64,000 nt of DNA from Leptasterias polaris (taxonomy: Eukaryota; Echinodermata; Asteroidea; Forcipulatida; Asteriidae). Positions 22,260 through 33,740 of this stretch are shown in pieces. How positions within the stretch are numbered: position 1 is the stretch's first letter; the number at the start of each line of letters is the position of its first letter. Position numbers and translations under genes: made by a program. Location: NCBI GenBank assembly GCA_037783415.1, contig JAZGTN010000038.1:558001-622000 (forward strand), written 5' to 3'. The notes below the pieces were generated by a model, which did no database searches, was not told the DNA's origin, and worked only from the letters and a program-made list of their open reading frames with translations.

Positions 22260-25200
22260 AAAGACCCCCTGATGCTGGGCAATCAGTGGGTTGTTCTAGT
22301 TTACACAAGAGCCCTCTGGAGAAAAGTAACCTTGGAAAGAGTCCCCAGAAAAAGGAGCAGGGAGAAAGTCTGGTTGGCCCAGTAAGTTGTGTCCAAGTAG
22401 CGATTTCAGGCAGGAAGTGTTCTGTCCTTTTAGACACAGGATCACAAGTAAGCACTGTTACCGAAGAATTCGTGGCCAGGCACCCTCTCCTTAGAACCCA
22501 GATGCTGCGTAAAACAGATGTAACCATCCAGGGCGCAGGAGGTCAATCTGTACCCCACAGAGGGGTGATCTTCGTCGATATGACTGTCCTTGGACGCACC
22601 ATACAGAAGGTTCCAGTATTTATCGTACCGACAACAGAGTTTCGCGCAAGGATCCCTGGGCTTTTAGGCACAAACGTATTGAGGGCAAGTCGTGATGCTC
22701 TCCATGAGAAGCACGGAAGGAAGTTCCTTTCCAGGGTACGAGAAGAATCTGAGACCTGGCACTCCGCGCTCCAATGTATCAATGAAGACGGTGGCGACCT
22801 AGTTAAGAAAAATGGCGAGTTCTGTGCATTGAGGTTCAAAGGTCGTAAACCCTTCATCGTGAAAGCTGGGACAGAGGCTGACATCCCCACTGAAACACCA
22901 CAGTTTCTTCGAGACAGATTTTTTGAAGCTCTGGTCGAAGATGCTCGATCCCCACCGGCCGGGGGTGCCCTTGTAGTCGGCAGAACATTCGTACAAGTAG
23001 AGAATGGAAAGGTTCCGGTCAGAGTTCTGAATATGTCCTCTCGTGATGTTGTGGTACGCCGGAACACCCGTCTAGCAAGACTGACCATGGGCAGGATAAT
23101 TCCTTCATCAGTGAGTGACCCCCCTGGCGTTTCTGTAACCTGTTGTGAAACATCCACAAATATGCCCCAACATGATGAAACTATTGATGTAGACTTTGGC
23201 TCTCTTTCATCAGAAGATAGACCACGTGTGGCCACCTTAATTCAGGAATATAAAGATGTCTTTTCTCAACACTCGCAAAATATTGGATTTACCCAGACGA
23301 TCGAACACAACATTCCATTGGTTGATCCCACCCCATTTAGGCTACCATATCGAAGAATTCCACCGGCACAGTATCAGGAAGTCCGACAACATATTGCAGA
23401 CCTTCAGCAGTCGGGCATCATCAAACCAAGCCAAAGTCCGTTTGCATCTCCGATCGTTATAGTCCAAAAGAAAGATGGCACCATTCGTCTGTGTGTGGAC
23501 TATAGACGGTTAAATTCAAAGACAGTCCGTGATGCGTACCCCCTCCCACGTATTGATGAGGCGTTAGATGCGTTGGGAAAGGCAAAATATTTCTCATGTC
23601 TTGATTTGACGTCTGGATACCATCAAGTTAAGATGTCGGAGGTGGACCAACCAAAAACAGCATTTACATCTCCAATGGGTCTGTTTGAATTTACTCGAAT
23701 GCCATTTGGACTGGTCAACGCCCCAGCCACGTTCCAACGATTGATGACCACTGTATTTGGTGACATGAATTTTGAGAGCGTGTTAATTTATCTCGATGAC
23801 ATTATCGTTTTCAGCACTACCTTCGAGGAGCATGTCAAACGACTTAGCCAGGTGTTCAACAGACTAAGGGAACATGGGTTAAGATTGAAGCCGTCCAAGT
23901 GCCACTTATTCCAGTCCAGTGTACACTACCTCGGTCACGTAGTGTCGGGAGAGGGTATAATGACCGACCCAGCGAAGATTTCCGCAGTAAAGGATTGGCC
24001 AGTCCCTAAGTGTAAGAAGGACGTGAGGAGCTTCTTAGGAATAACGGGGTACTACCGGAGGTTCATTCACCAGTACGCCAAGATAGCAGCTCCCCTTTTT
24101 GCCTTGACAGGAGGAAAGAGAGGAGTTAAGGACACATGTTTTGTCTGGACAACGGAATGCCAAACTGCCTTCACGAAGCTCATCTACAGCCTGACGTCAG
24201 CACCTATCTTAGCCTACCCAGATTACAGCGAACCGTTTGTTCTTCAGACTGATGCATCCCGGGATGGTTTGGGGGCAGTGCTCGTACAAAACCAAAGCGG
24301 CAAGGAGCGAGTCATTGCTTATGCCAGCCGTAGTCTTTCTTCAGCTGAAACCAGGTACCCAATCCACAAACTTGAATTCCGAGCTCTTCACTGGGCCCTT
24401 TCTACCAAGTTCAGGGACTACCTTTATGGCAACCGAGTCACTGCAGTTACAGACAATAACCCTCTGACTTACATTCTGGACAAAGCTAAGCTGGATGCAA
24501 CTTGTCAACGCTGGGTGAGTGACATCGCTATATTTGACCTAGACATCATATACCGGCCAGGCAAGAACAACGCAAATGCAGATGCTTTGTCAAGGATGAC
24601 CCATGACGAAGTGGTGCGCATATTAGATTTGACTGAACGAACGGCGGGTGCAGACACAAAACCAGAAGTTATACATGTACAGGTCCAGACGCTAGTAGAC
24701 CAATCTGAGAGTTCAGAAAACTCAGGAGTCGTCGTAGGTGAAGAGGAGGCGGCAAGCTTTGGAACCCCTTGTGTGCAAAGCAATAACCTTCTTCAAGCGC
24801 AGCTTAATGATCCCGATATAAGTCGTGTGGTTTCACTGAAGCTGGAGAGGGATACCAAACCGAGTAGGAGGCAATCAACCAAAGAGTCAGCCATAGTTCA
24901 GCGGATGCTTAGGGCCTGGGATTCCCTCTGTGTACATGCAGGCCTTCTGTTCTACCGGAAGGAGGATGGAACCCAGGTACGCAATCTCCTCGTCCTTCCT
25001 CAAGAAATGAGAATTCAAGTGCTCGCCCACCTACATGACGGTATGGGGCATTTAGGTTTTGAGAAGACCCTTCAACATGTCAGCAACCGTTATTACTGGC
25101 CGGGCATCTATACAGAAGTAAAGTCCTATATTCATCAATGTAAGCGGTGCACTTTGAGAAAGATGCCAGATACCAAGATTTGCTCCGAAATGGTGAACAT

Positions 25201-26392
25201 TCAAACTACCAGACCCCTAGAGCTTGTCTGTATTGATTTCTTGAGTCTGGAACGTGCCAAGGGTGGATACGAGAACATTTTGGTGATAACTGACCATTTC
25301 ACGAGGTACGCGCAAGCTTATCCTACTCGAAACCAGAAGGCCAGCACGGTGGCGAGACTACTATGGCAGAAGTTCGTGGTCAATTACGGTATCCCAGAGA
25401 GATTGCATTCTGACCAGGGACGGAGTTTTGAAGCTGAAGTTATTCGTGATCTCTGTGGCCTACTAGGTATAGTGAAGAGTAAAACGACTCCGTATCATCC
25501 ACAGGGAAATGGTATGACTGAGCGGTTTAACCGTACTCTACTATCCATGCTTGGGACGTTGGAATCAGAGCAGAAGACAGACTGGACTACTTATGTGGAA
25601 GTGGTAACACACGCATATAACTGCAGTAGGCATGACTCCACGGGTTATTCTCCATTTTATCTGATGTTTTTGAGAGAACCTCAAATTCCAGTTGACCTCA
25701 TCTTCCCATCTCAAGAGGCCTCCAGAATTCCTATCCAAGATGGCAGTCATCATTCCTTTGTTCGATGTCTCAGAGAGCACATGCACCAGGTTCACCTAAA
25801 GCTGAGGGCTAATGTAGAGAAATCAAGAACCAAACAGAAAGCTGGTTATGACCTGCGTGCTAAGCCCAGTACCTTCCAGCCTGGAGATAAGGTCCTCGCT
25901 GCCAATAAGACACCACGAGGAAAATCTAAACTACGTGACCGCTGGGAAGAAACTCCATATGTTGTGGTCAGACAGTTGGAAGGAATCCCAGTGTATGTTG
26001 TGAGGAGGCTAGGTTCTCGCAAGACGCGGACGTTACATCGCAATATGCTTGCATTTTGTCCATTTGATGTCCATATCGAGGAGTCCTCACTCTCAAGCGC
26101 CGTTCTAGATGATGATGATAGGCCTCCACAGATGTCTTCTTCACAGTCTGCTATTGAGGAGCAGAACAGTTTCGAGGTGAGTTCTGCACCTGATGAATTC
26201 CAAGACCTGCATGGTGTCATTAACAGTGCCGATGAACAATCTATGGCAACAAGGTGTAGCAGTCGCAGTTACCACACTTCTTCAGACTCATCGATAGATG
26301 GTTCTTGTGAATCTTTGGAGGAACACCCAGTCGATCGTCCCAGGAGATCAGTGAGACCTCCGGAACGTTTTGGAGAGTGGAATTATGTTTAA
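22257..26392 (+). CDS. pol: Pol polyprotein of the Ty3/gypsy element (PR-RT-RNaseH-IN)
   Basis: The frame is open from 22,124; its functional part is probably reached by -1 frameshift near 22,256. Counting residues from 22,124: aspartic protease 'LLDTGS' at 102-107; reverse transcriptase from about 400 with the active-site 'YLDD' at 556-559; RNase H-like 'QTDAS' near 705 and 'ADALSR' near 820; integrase zinc-binding H-H-C-C near 970-1,010 ('GHLGFEKTL', 'CKRCT'); and a D-D-E core with 'CIDF' near 1,036, 'HSDQG' near 1,095 and 'NGMTERFNR' near 1,130. A GPY/F-like module ('DRWEETPYVV') follows. The acidic, serine-rich tail ends in 'RRSVRPPERFG'. All catalytic motifs I looked for are present. No chromodomain was seen. 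Confidence 0.96.
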
Positions 26393-26541
26393 TTTAAGAT
26401 GTGTTTTCATTAATGTACTTTGTTTTAAAGTTCTTGTTACATAATTTCAGATCCATAGTTCAGTTTGGGAAGATCGTGCTCAGTACTTTGTTTCTCAAGT
26501 CTAACATTGTTGAGGACAACAATGATTTTAGCTGTGGTGAG

Positions 26542-27437
26542 TGTGACATGGCTGGATAATCTTTATGATTTTTGTACTTGTTCAATTTTTCCTGTTTAAT
26601 TCCAAATTCCCCTTTTACTTTCCCGATAGTGTTTTCCCTGAGGGGATGGCCTAAAATAAAGCCAGCCCTTTATCAGTACTGATTGCCATTTGCATGACCG
26701 TATTCCCTTTCTCCCTAGTGATAGGTTTATTACCTCTGCTTGTATGCAAAGATTGTGACCCCTGGTCTTTCCCCCTAGACCATGTTTTTTTTCCAGCTAA
26801 GATAATTCAATTGCAGACCGGCAGTGGACTTGACCACATCACCTTTTCTGGTTGCTCCATCATTGACATTTCTGCCTAGAACTTTGGTCTGTTGTGGATT
26901 TGGTTTTCAAAGCTATTTGTGATTTTAATTTGTAACTCGCTTTGATACTGTGTTGGTTTTTAGGGTTTAGTTTTTTTAAGTTTCATATTTTTTGTTCATA
27001 GTTATTTGATTATTTTTCAATTCAATTCTAAGCAACGTTTATTTCCATATATTATCATCAAGGAAAAAGTACAGTCAATACTTATTCGAATATCTAATTT
27101 ATGGTTATAATGGAGTTTTGATTTGTTAATTGTGGAATCCATTTCTAGGCTTGAGTTCAGATTCTAGTCAAGTTGAAGTTATTTGAATTGTGTGGTTCTT
27201 CTCCATTACCATTTTCATTGAGTTGATCAAATAAATTATCTTTTCTTTCTTGTTCCTAAAAAGTCAGTGGCCATTGTCTCTTTTTATCAAATTGCCTCGC
27301 GCCTTTATCCTCACTCGATCCTAGGTAAACAGTTTCTCATTGCAAGCGAGTTCCCAAAAGCGGCATTTATCAGAAAATCCATTTTATTTATCATTTATTA
27401 TCATTTATTTCAAAGTGTTCCATTTTTCCGGGTTACA
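26542..27437 (+). repeat. 3' LTR of the Ty3/gypsy element
   Basis: 896 bp, same length as the 5' LTR and identical by eye except for one base. It is followed by CATG (27,438-27,441). Short open frames inside it occur identically in both LTRs and are not genes. Confidence 0.95.
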
Positions 27438-28930
27438 CATGCGCAATCTCTCCATTCAAGTATAAGATTGTAACACTCACAGGTCGTAAAATCCCTATCC
27501 AGCTTTTTGGTTGAAGCATGGTTGAAGTCACACATCTTCCACATCTACCATTTTGACTATGTTGGTCACCATGGATCCATTCTTAGAGATGGAGCAGGTG
27601 TCCACTAGAGCTACACTCCTGGTGAGGTATGTAGTCACCCTGGACGGCCTGAAGTAACACTTAATCAGTGGGGTTTGATATAAATTCTTTTGTTGTGCAG
27701 GTAACTACCTTGCAGGGCTACTACTGGCTGATGCAAACAGGTTTTCTTTTTCTTCCCTTTTGTCTGGCAAACCCTACCTTCAGACTGTTGTTCACTTATT
27801 TCAAATGCCAACATCACCCGAGATTAAGGAAGCTGCTTCCATGCCTTCCTTTTATTAGCTGTTTCAAACTCGGTGGAAATAAATTCTTGGCCACAACCAA
27901 GTTGAACCCCTAAGATGTTCATGTCGAGCTCTGATGCGACAGAGCTCTGTTGCACTTCATGGCATATAATTATACTTTGAGTAACTTTGAGACGTCTTGT
28001 ACCTTTGAGTGTCAGAATGATGATTTCTACAGTCTCTGGTAGGATGGTTATTTTGCTTCCATATCAATCATGATAAAACTTATTGACCCAGTACCATAAC
28101 CATTAGTTCTTCTCTGATCCAGGCTGTTGAGCCAGCTATCTCTCCCTCCAAGTGCCTGGCCCTTATTTGCGTTTTGGGAGTTGTTGTCGTTGGCTGGGTG
28201 TTAGTGATGGGGTAGCATCCACCCATTAGTTAATGGGGGCGCCACTCTTGTCCTTCAGGGATGTTGGTACATGTATAAGTATTGGCAATGTGCCCAACTT
28301 CTTTGCAAGTGCAGCACTCCATTGAACCTTGGTTTATTCTGATGGGGCTGGGTTTTGGGGGCCGACTGGTGCATGCTTGTCGAGTCTTGAGCCACTTTGG
28401 TTGCCCCGGCCTCCCCAATGGGGTTGGTGGGGGCTCAATCCAAAGATTTGACTTCATTCTTTAGCTCAGCGATTTTGATACCAGGGTTTTCTTGTGCGTA
28501 GCATCTCATTTCTCCTCCTAGAGATGCGATCAGCAGTTCCCAATATAAATCTCTTATTTAGAATGTCATCTTTGTTCTTTAGAAGGGGCTTCCATCTGAG
28601 TGGCAAACTCTTCTAATTTGCTGAGGAGTTTCAGTAGGTGGATCTGATGGAGAAGTATTGGGAGACCAGCTGGCTCACAACTGGCTGGTTGGGACTCATG
28701 ACAGGTATACATGTACACTTCAATGATCCGTGATATGCTTTCATCAACAGCACTGCTCCTAACCGATACGGAGGGGGCAGAGTTGTCCCTCTGCAATGGC
28801 TTCACCTGTGACGTGGTCCAGATCTAGCTGTACCCCTTCCTTATTTGACATGTCTTTCATAAAGGCACATATCTTTAGCTCACTCCAGCTGAGGTTCTTG
28901 TTGCTCTTGCGCCTCTGTGTTGACCTGGAT
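27438..28930 (-). pseudogene. Ty3/gypsy gag (and possibly protease) relic, minus strand
   Basis: On the minus strand, 28,805-28,566 gives a gag-like segment, and 28,457-28,230 gives a basic proline-rich stretch leading to a zinc knuckle 'CCTCKEVGHIANT' in which the last expected Cys is Tyr. Further along, near 27,590-27,560, 'SVALVDTCSI' could be a decayed protease active site. Frames are broken. Its orientation and position fit the upstream part of the element whose pol relic is at 14.8-16.3 kb, split by later insertions, but two independent relics are equally possible. Confidence 0.6.
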
Positions 28931-29056
28931 CTCTGAGAATAACCATAACTTTGGCAGGCTCACAAGCACTTTTCATCTCCACTTTAGCAGCCAAAGCTTT
29001 CATTTATTCTTAAACCTTCATCTTTGCACCTCATCACAGCTCAAACCTTTTTTGAA

Positions 29057-29116
29057 AGTGTCACTTACAATCCTGTTTATGACACAAGTGTCACTTACAA
29101 TCCTGTTTATGACACT
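29057..29116. repeat. 30-bp direct repeat, two copies
   Basis: A 30-bp unit containing GTGTCACTTACAATCC occurs at 29,057-29,086 and again directly at 29,087-29,116, essentially identical. Confidence 0.85.
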
Positions 29117-29269
29117 TGCATGTTAAGGAGAGTGGATAAAAAGTCTTTGCCAAGACAGAGTATGACATGTGGGGTTTTTTTTTTGCGAGAAACCAGTCCA
29201 CCACCCATGGATGTAGCCTATCAAGCTCAAGGCATGGTGATCTGCTTATGGATTAACTTATAACTTAAG

Positions 29270-30900
29270 AGACAGCACACTTTTAAAGTGTTGGTCAGAT
29301 TGATCTTTGTGTTTAACATGACGCATCATATTTAAGGCACATTCCAAAAAACTGTAAAACCTGACAATTGAAATGATTGGCAAACAAAATATATCTTTGA
29401 ATGAATTGTAACACTTATATTAACTGAACTATTTAAACCAAAGCAACAACAGACATTTGGCACATTCAAAAACACTGCCTATCATTACAAAACTTAGGTT
29501 CAGATAATTGCTTTTCACAGGTTTTTTGTCAAAACTTTAAATCAGAAATAACCGAAGAAAATAAACAATGAAAACAGCAACACACTGTTTGAATGGACTC
29601 ATGGATTCATATAACTATAATTTTTTTTAAATGTTGCATCAAAATAAGCAACAGTGACTTCGGGGGACATAAATGCCTGTTGAGGATTGTCGTTGGTATG
29701 AACTTCATCACCAGTGAGTCCTCAGAATAAAACTTTACTAGCAAAGGACATGAGAAATAACCCCAAACTTAGGATTTTGTCTTGATATTTGTGTTAATTA
29801 ATATCGCAACTACAGACTTTTTCACAAAATATTTGAAACCTGACAGTACAAAACCCAACCCAGCCTGTCAACTCTAAAAATATTAATTGCCAAAAAAACA
29901 AATAAACTAGAACAACGAAGCTGACATGGCAAGCTGCCGATCGCCTGATAGAAAAACAATGACAAAACCAATCATTTGATTAGAAAAACCAATCATTTGA
30001 TCAACTGATGTTCACTTAGGGTTTTTAGATTCCATAAAACAACACTAAACAAAAATGTTGAAGCTTGATGCTAAAACTTTAACATCTATTGATTGAGAAC
30101 GACCGGACAACAGACGGACAGAAATTGTCACATAGACTCACTCTGCTTCGCAGCTCACCAAAAAATACAAATATCTCTGAATGAGTGGTAATGGAACAAG
30201 AACATTTCTGGTGTTAAGTTCTGTTTAAACTAGAGCAACAACTGAATTGTGCACAATAACTACAAAATTTTAGACCAGGGGTAAATATCAAAAGTTTACC
30301 TTTTGTTGGATTCACCTTTTACTGGAGAGTAAGTGCAGCTCATTATTATAGGTTGGTCTTGGACATTAAGGCTCTACTTGTTGAAGGGTATGTCTTCGAA
30401 GATGCTAAGCCTTTCTGAAACACAAACAAATTGCACAATTTACAATATTACCAAGTTTGTTAATTAAACACATTACCTACCAGTATCATTAAAACAGTTA
30501 GGTTTAGATCAATTGCTTTTAACCGAGTATTTTTTATCTACATTTTAATAAAAAATAAACAGGATAAATGAAGAGAATTAACACCGAAAACAGCAACAAA
30601 CTTAGGGACTTTTAGACTCATTAAATTTTGTTATTTATTGTTGAAATCAAAATGATCATGACTGATTTTGAAGCACATCAAAATGCCTGAAATACTTATC
30701 TTGAAGATTGGTGCTGGTATAAAATTTATAATCAGTGAGCTCTCAGAATAAATCTTAACTAGCAAAGGGCAAGCAACATTTAAATTACCAAAAGCTAAGA
30801 ATTTGTTGTAAAAAAAAACACGGAACATAGCCTCTGTCACTATGAACTGAATTGCCAAAGAAACTACAAAAATGTTTAAATAACGTTAATACTATACCAG
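29270..30900. repeat. Continuation of the ~0.7-kb repeat array after the transposon pile
   Basis: The landmarks of the 10.6-13.5 kb array return: 'GATCTTTGTGTTTAACATGA', 'TATCTTTGAATGAATTGTAA', 'GAACTTCATCACCAGTGAG', 'TTTTACTGGAGAG', and a core at about 30,350-30,420 that ends in CTGAAAC. The orientation is the same. This suggests that the 13.5-29.3 kb cluster of elements sits inside one original array. No coding sequence is seen. Confidence 0.6.
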
Positions 30901-31139
30901 AAAACGAACGATATTGTTGGACTTCAAGTCTACATAAAAAATAAAAAACAAGAACCCTGGACTTGTTGGGTCAATTAATTAACTGGCCTGATGCTAAAAT
31001 CACTAGCCTCAGGCTTGTGGTCCAGTGTAAAATGTCAAGGCCTGGTATTGTAAATGAATTCATTATCAAACAAACAAAACAAATTAACAATTTTCAAAAG
31101 TTTAATAACATCAATCTGTAACAAAGTTCATCCGCTTAA

Positions 31140-31240
31140 GTGTGACGTTCGAAGTGTGGACCTGAGAACAAAAGAGGTCCACACAGTGTAGGGATTGAAA
31201 CATAATGTGGACTTACAGTACACATGTCCGCACATTGTTT
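31140..31240. repeat. Repeat with inverted GTGGACCT motifs, related to 55,240-55,325
   Basis: GTGTGGACCTGAGAACAAAA is followed by AGGTCCACAC, forming a short hairpin. The reverse complement of this block (CCTTGTGTGGACCTG, TTGTTCTCAGGTC) recurs at about 55,240-55,325 in the last intron of THNSL2 copy B. It is probably a small dispersed inverted-repeat element. Confidence 0.5.
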
Positions 31241-32035
31241 TTTAAAGTGTTGTAGAATAGCACTTTTTTAAAGTGGTCAGAACAATTGAATGTCCACAGA
31301 CTAAAGTGTATACAATACAGAACTGGGTGGGTTAGGCTTTGCCTGGCCACAGTGTGTAGTGATATGACTGTACATGTACCTATGTTTCCCGCCTGTACAT
31401 GATGCTGCAAAGACAGCCCACTGCACAATGATGTATATAAAAACCAGGAACATATTGTAATCAATGATTGACTTACTTTTAAATCAACCTCGGTTGGACA
31501 TCTGTTATATGAGGATGGGCTGAATTAACACCATGCAAGCACCTCTCTGTTATTGTAAATTGATATGGATGAAAAAAGAAGTAAACATCAACAATTTGTT
31601 TTTAAACTTCCAGTTGAAAAAATAGACAATCTCATAATATTGAATGTCATTGTCAGTAATGATATTTCTAAACAAAAGTTGCCTCTCTTAAATGAAAATT
31701 TCAGTTCCTTAAAGGTTTTTTTTTAGTAACATGAGTTTTTCATATTATATTAGGGCAACAAGAAAAGGAGTTGCAAGTTTGTATAACCCTTTTCAGATGA
31801 AAAAAAATCAGATTTTTTAAATGAATGTTCGACTTTTTCCCCCTTTTTAAAATGATCATCTTGAGGAATTTACTAAAACTTAATTGTTAACCTTTAGAAA
31901 AAAACCAAGCAGACTTCTCGGGCACACATGCACAGAGAAATTAAAATGGCATTCAGCAAGTAGCGCTGTCAAGACTACCAATACCATATAGATCCCACAA
32001 ATGGTGTACATGTAGTTTGATTTCTTCACTTTATA
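31240..32035. other. No gene recognised
   Basis: AT-rich noncoding sequence; nothing in it is shared with other parts of the window as far as I could see. Confidence 0.5.
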
Positions 32036-32039
32036 TTAA

Positions 32040-33066
32040 AGGGCCTATGCAATACTTATTTTTCACAATTTAGAAATTTATTTTTTGTAGTTTATTTTTA
32101 CTTTCTGTATACAATTTAAAATAATAAAAAATTGTGTGAGTAGTGTAAAATGTTTAAAATTTGCAATAATTATTTTTATTAATTAAATTCCTTATTTTTT
32201 ACGCCGCGCGGGGGCGCTGTTCGTGACGTAGACTGCGGAGAGTTCATAAGCAATTCAGAATGGTCTGGTACCAAGAATATGTTGCGGGTACCATGCTAAT
32301 GTGGCAGCTGATGCATGCGCTACGTGTACATGCACACACGGATCGCGGAAATTCCTACAGTACACACAACGCATTGTACATTAACAATCACTACGACGGA
32401 CGTGATATAAAAAGACGAACATACATGGCCGAATCTTCATCATTTTCAGCAGTACATGAAGAATTTTCGGGGACTAATTCTTCGGATTTAAGTAGTGAGG
32501 CTGACAGTGATTATGAAAGAAATGAGGAGCTAGGGGTTCGGCCATACATGTACGAGCCAGAGAGAGGCGACGACGATGTCTCAAAATGCACGGAACAGAT
32601 GACCGAGTGCTCGGTTGGCCCTGACCACTTTGCCCGAGTCAGCTTGACTTTCGCCATCCAAATTCTTCGAAATTTTGGGTCAGAGGGAAAACGATGGAGA
32701 CTGAAACCATCCTTAGTGGTGTTGCTGCAACCAGCAACAACACAGGTCGGTGGCATTCTGAATAAATGCCCTATTTTTTTGATGAAGCAGCGACAAACTG
32801 AAGAAACTTTTAGAAACTTCACACGGTACAGTATGCGTGTGACGCACAACACGTAGAACCAGGAAGTGAGCCGATCTCCCTAGTCTACGTCACACATTCT
32901 TATGATAATGAGGGAATGGGCGGGGCGTGCTGGGCACCCCTAAAATATTTTTTTATTTTTTTAATGGCATAAACGCGGTGAAACCAAAGGTTTAATGGGT
33001 AAATATTTGTTCAGGTAGGATCACTTTATGACTTTAACTAATAAAAAAATGCATTGCATAGGCCCT
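32040..33066. mobile_element. TTAA-flanked inverted-repeat element enclosing a THAP ORF (1,027 bp)
   Basis: The ends AGGGCCTATGCAAT (32,040 on) and ATTGCATAGGCCCT (to 33,066) are perfect inverted repeats, flanked by TTAA at 32,036-32,039 and 33,067-33,070. A second inverted pair, GTGACGTAGACT near 32,223 and AGTCTACGTCAC near 32,881, lies inside. The interior is CpG-rich at 32,200-32,260 and holds a THAP-domain frame on the minus strand. TTAA duplication is typical of piggyBac-type and some other DNA transposons, but no transposase catalytic domain is present, so this copy is non-autonomous or has captured host sequence. Confidence 0.75.
32511..32756 (-). CDS. Small THAP zinc-finger protein or fragment
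   Basis: From the Met at 32,756 the frame encodes 81 aa. It begins MPPTCVVAGC (C-x4-C), continues with 'SLHRFP' and a conserved Trp, and has 'CSVHF' (C-x2-H), the C2CH zinc-binding pattern of THAP DNA-binding domains. After the domain only about 20 Ser/Gly-rich residues remain, and the usual C-terminal AVPTIF-like box is not evident. The frame is also open 32 codons upstream of this Met. THAP domains occur at the N-terminus of P-element transposases and in host transcription factors; here the frame lies within a TTAA-flanked element, so transposon-derived or captured origin is likely. A 198-codon frame on the opposite strand covers the same bases and is probably an antisense by-product. Confidence 0.6.
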   Translation of the reverse strand: MPPTCVVAGCSNTTKDGFSLHRFPSDPKFRRIWMAKVKLTRAKWSGPTEHSVICSVHFETSSSPLSGSYMYGRTPSSSFLS

Positions 33067-33379
33067 TTAATTTAAAGTGTAGGCCTACACCTCAGTTTCT
33101 GTAAACAGTTTGTAAATCCATGCCTGGAATTCCATCTTTGGAAGGGAGAGGCCATTTTCATTTTGCAAACTACATGGTGTAGTATAACTTTAAGGGACTT
33201 CCATTGAATTTTTTCAAAAGTCTACTTAAAAATGTTGAAGGGGCACAAAGGTCATAACCAGGGGGAACAGAGGACATGACCTCCGATCTGTACTGGTCCT
33301 GCACTAAATTTCAGGTCTGAAAATCTTTTTATTCAAAATAACTAGTTCTTATGTAGCGTATTTTACAAACGTACTTTAT

Positions 33380-33740
33380 ACAGTAGTGCCAATAACTCTG
33401 AAGGCTTTTTCAAACACAAAATCAACTTGCAGTTGTCCACTTATACCAGGCCCGTAACTAGGCAGAGAAGGGAGGGGGTACGCCCCCCAATATAAAATAA
33501 AAAATATGCGCAAGAATAAAAACTAATAAAAATTAAACAACAAAAAACCCCAATAATAATGATATAAGTAATAATTATATAAATAATAAATCCTAGTTAC
33601 GGGCCTGAATACCCCTGGGTGAAAAGAACTTCTTAAAAAAGCAATTTGTCTGAAGCATCTTGCTTTAGAGCATATAAGTGTCATGACAGGGATTCAAACA
33701 CCCACCGTCATGACTGCTCAGCCATTACTATTTTTGACCA
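33380..33740 (-). mobile_element. Degenerate tRNA-derived SINE, interrupted by a MITE
   Basis: Segments at 33,396-33,447 ('GGCTTTTTCAAACACAA', 'CACTTATACC') and 33,609-33,720 ('CCCCTGGGTGAAAAGAA', 'GTCATGACAGGGATTC') match, in order, the SINE at 43,627-43,996. They are separated exactly by the 33,448-33,608 inverted-repeat element. Confidence 0.65.
33448..33608. mobile_element. MITE with 15-bp perfect terminal inverted repeats, inserted in a SINE
   Basis: AGGCCCGTAACTAGG at 33,448 is matched by CCTAGTTACGGGCCT ending at 33,606. ATACC occurs on both sides (33,443-33,447 and 33,609-33,613), a likely target duplication. The interior is A-rich, with a GGGGG..CCCCCC hairpin near the left end. Removing the element restores a continuous SINE. 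Confidence 0.8.

Larger units (their letters stand above)
19998..27437 (+). mobile_element. Complete young Ty3/gypsy LTR retrotransposon (7,440 bp)
   Basis: Two 896-bp LTRs (19,998-20,893 and 26,542-27,437) begin TGTGACATGG and end GGGTTACA. By eye they differ at one base (T at 20,039, C at 26,583). CATG flanks the element at 19,994-19,997 and 27,438-27,441, a plausible 4-bp target duplication. Gag and pol frames are intact and overlap in a -1 relationship. Domain order is capsid-like gag, zinc knuckle, protease, RT, RNase H, integrase, the Ty3/gypsy order. No envelope-like frame is present after pol. Intact frames and near-identical LTRs imply a very recent insertion and possible activity. 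No clear polypurine tract stands out before the 3' LTR. Confidence 0.97.

Noticed and set aside
22120..23235. Long minus-strand frames overlapping gag-pol (up to 230 codons)
   Set aside because: Antisense by-products of the strongly coding plus strand; no domain.
32260..32856. 198-codon plus-strand frame as a gene
   Set aside because: It is antisense to the THAP domain, which has clear zinc-ligand spacing; the plus-strand product has no recognisable motif.
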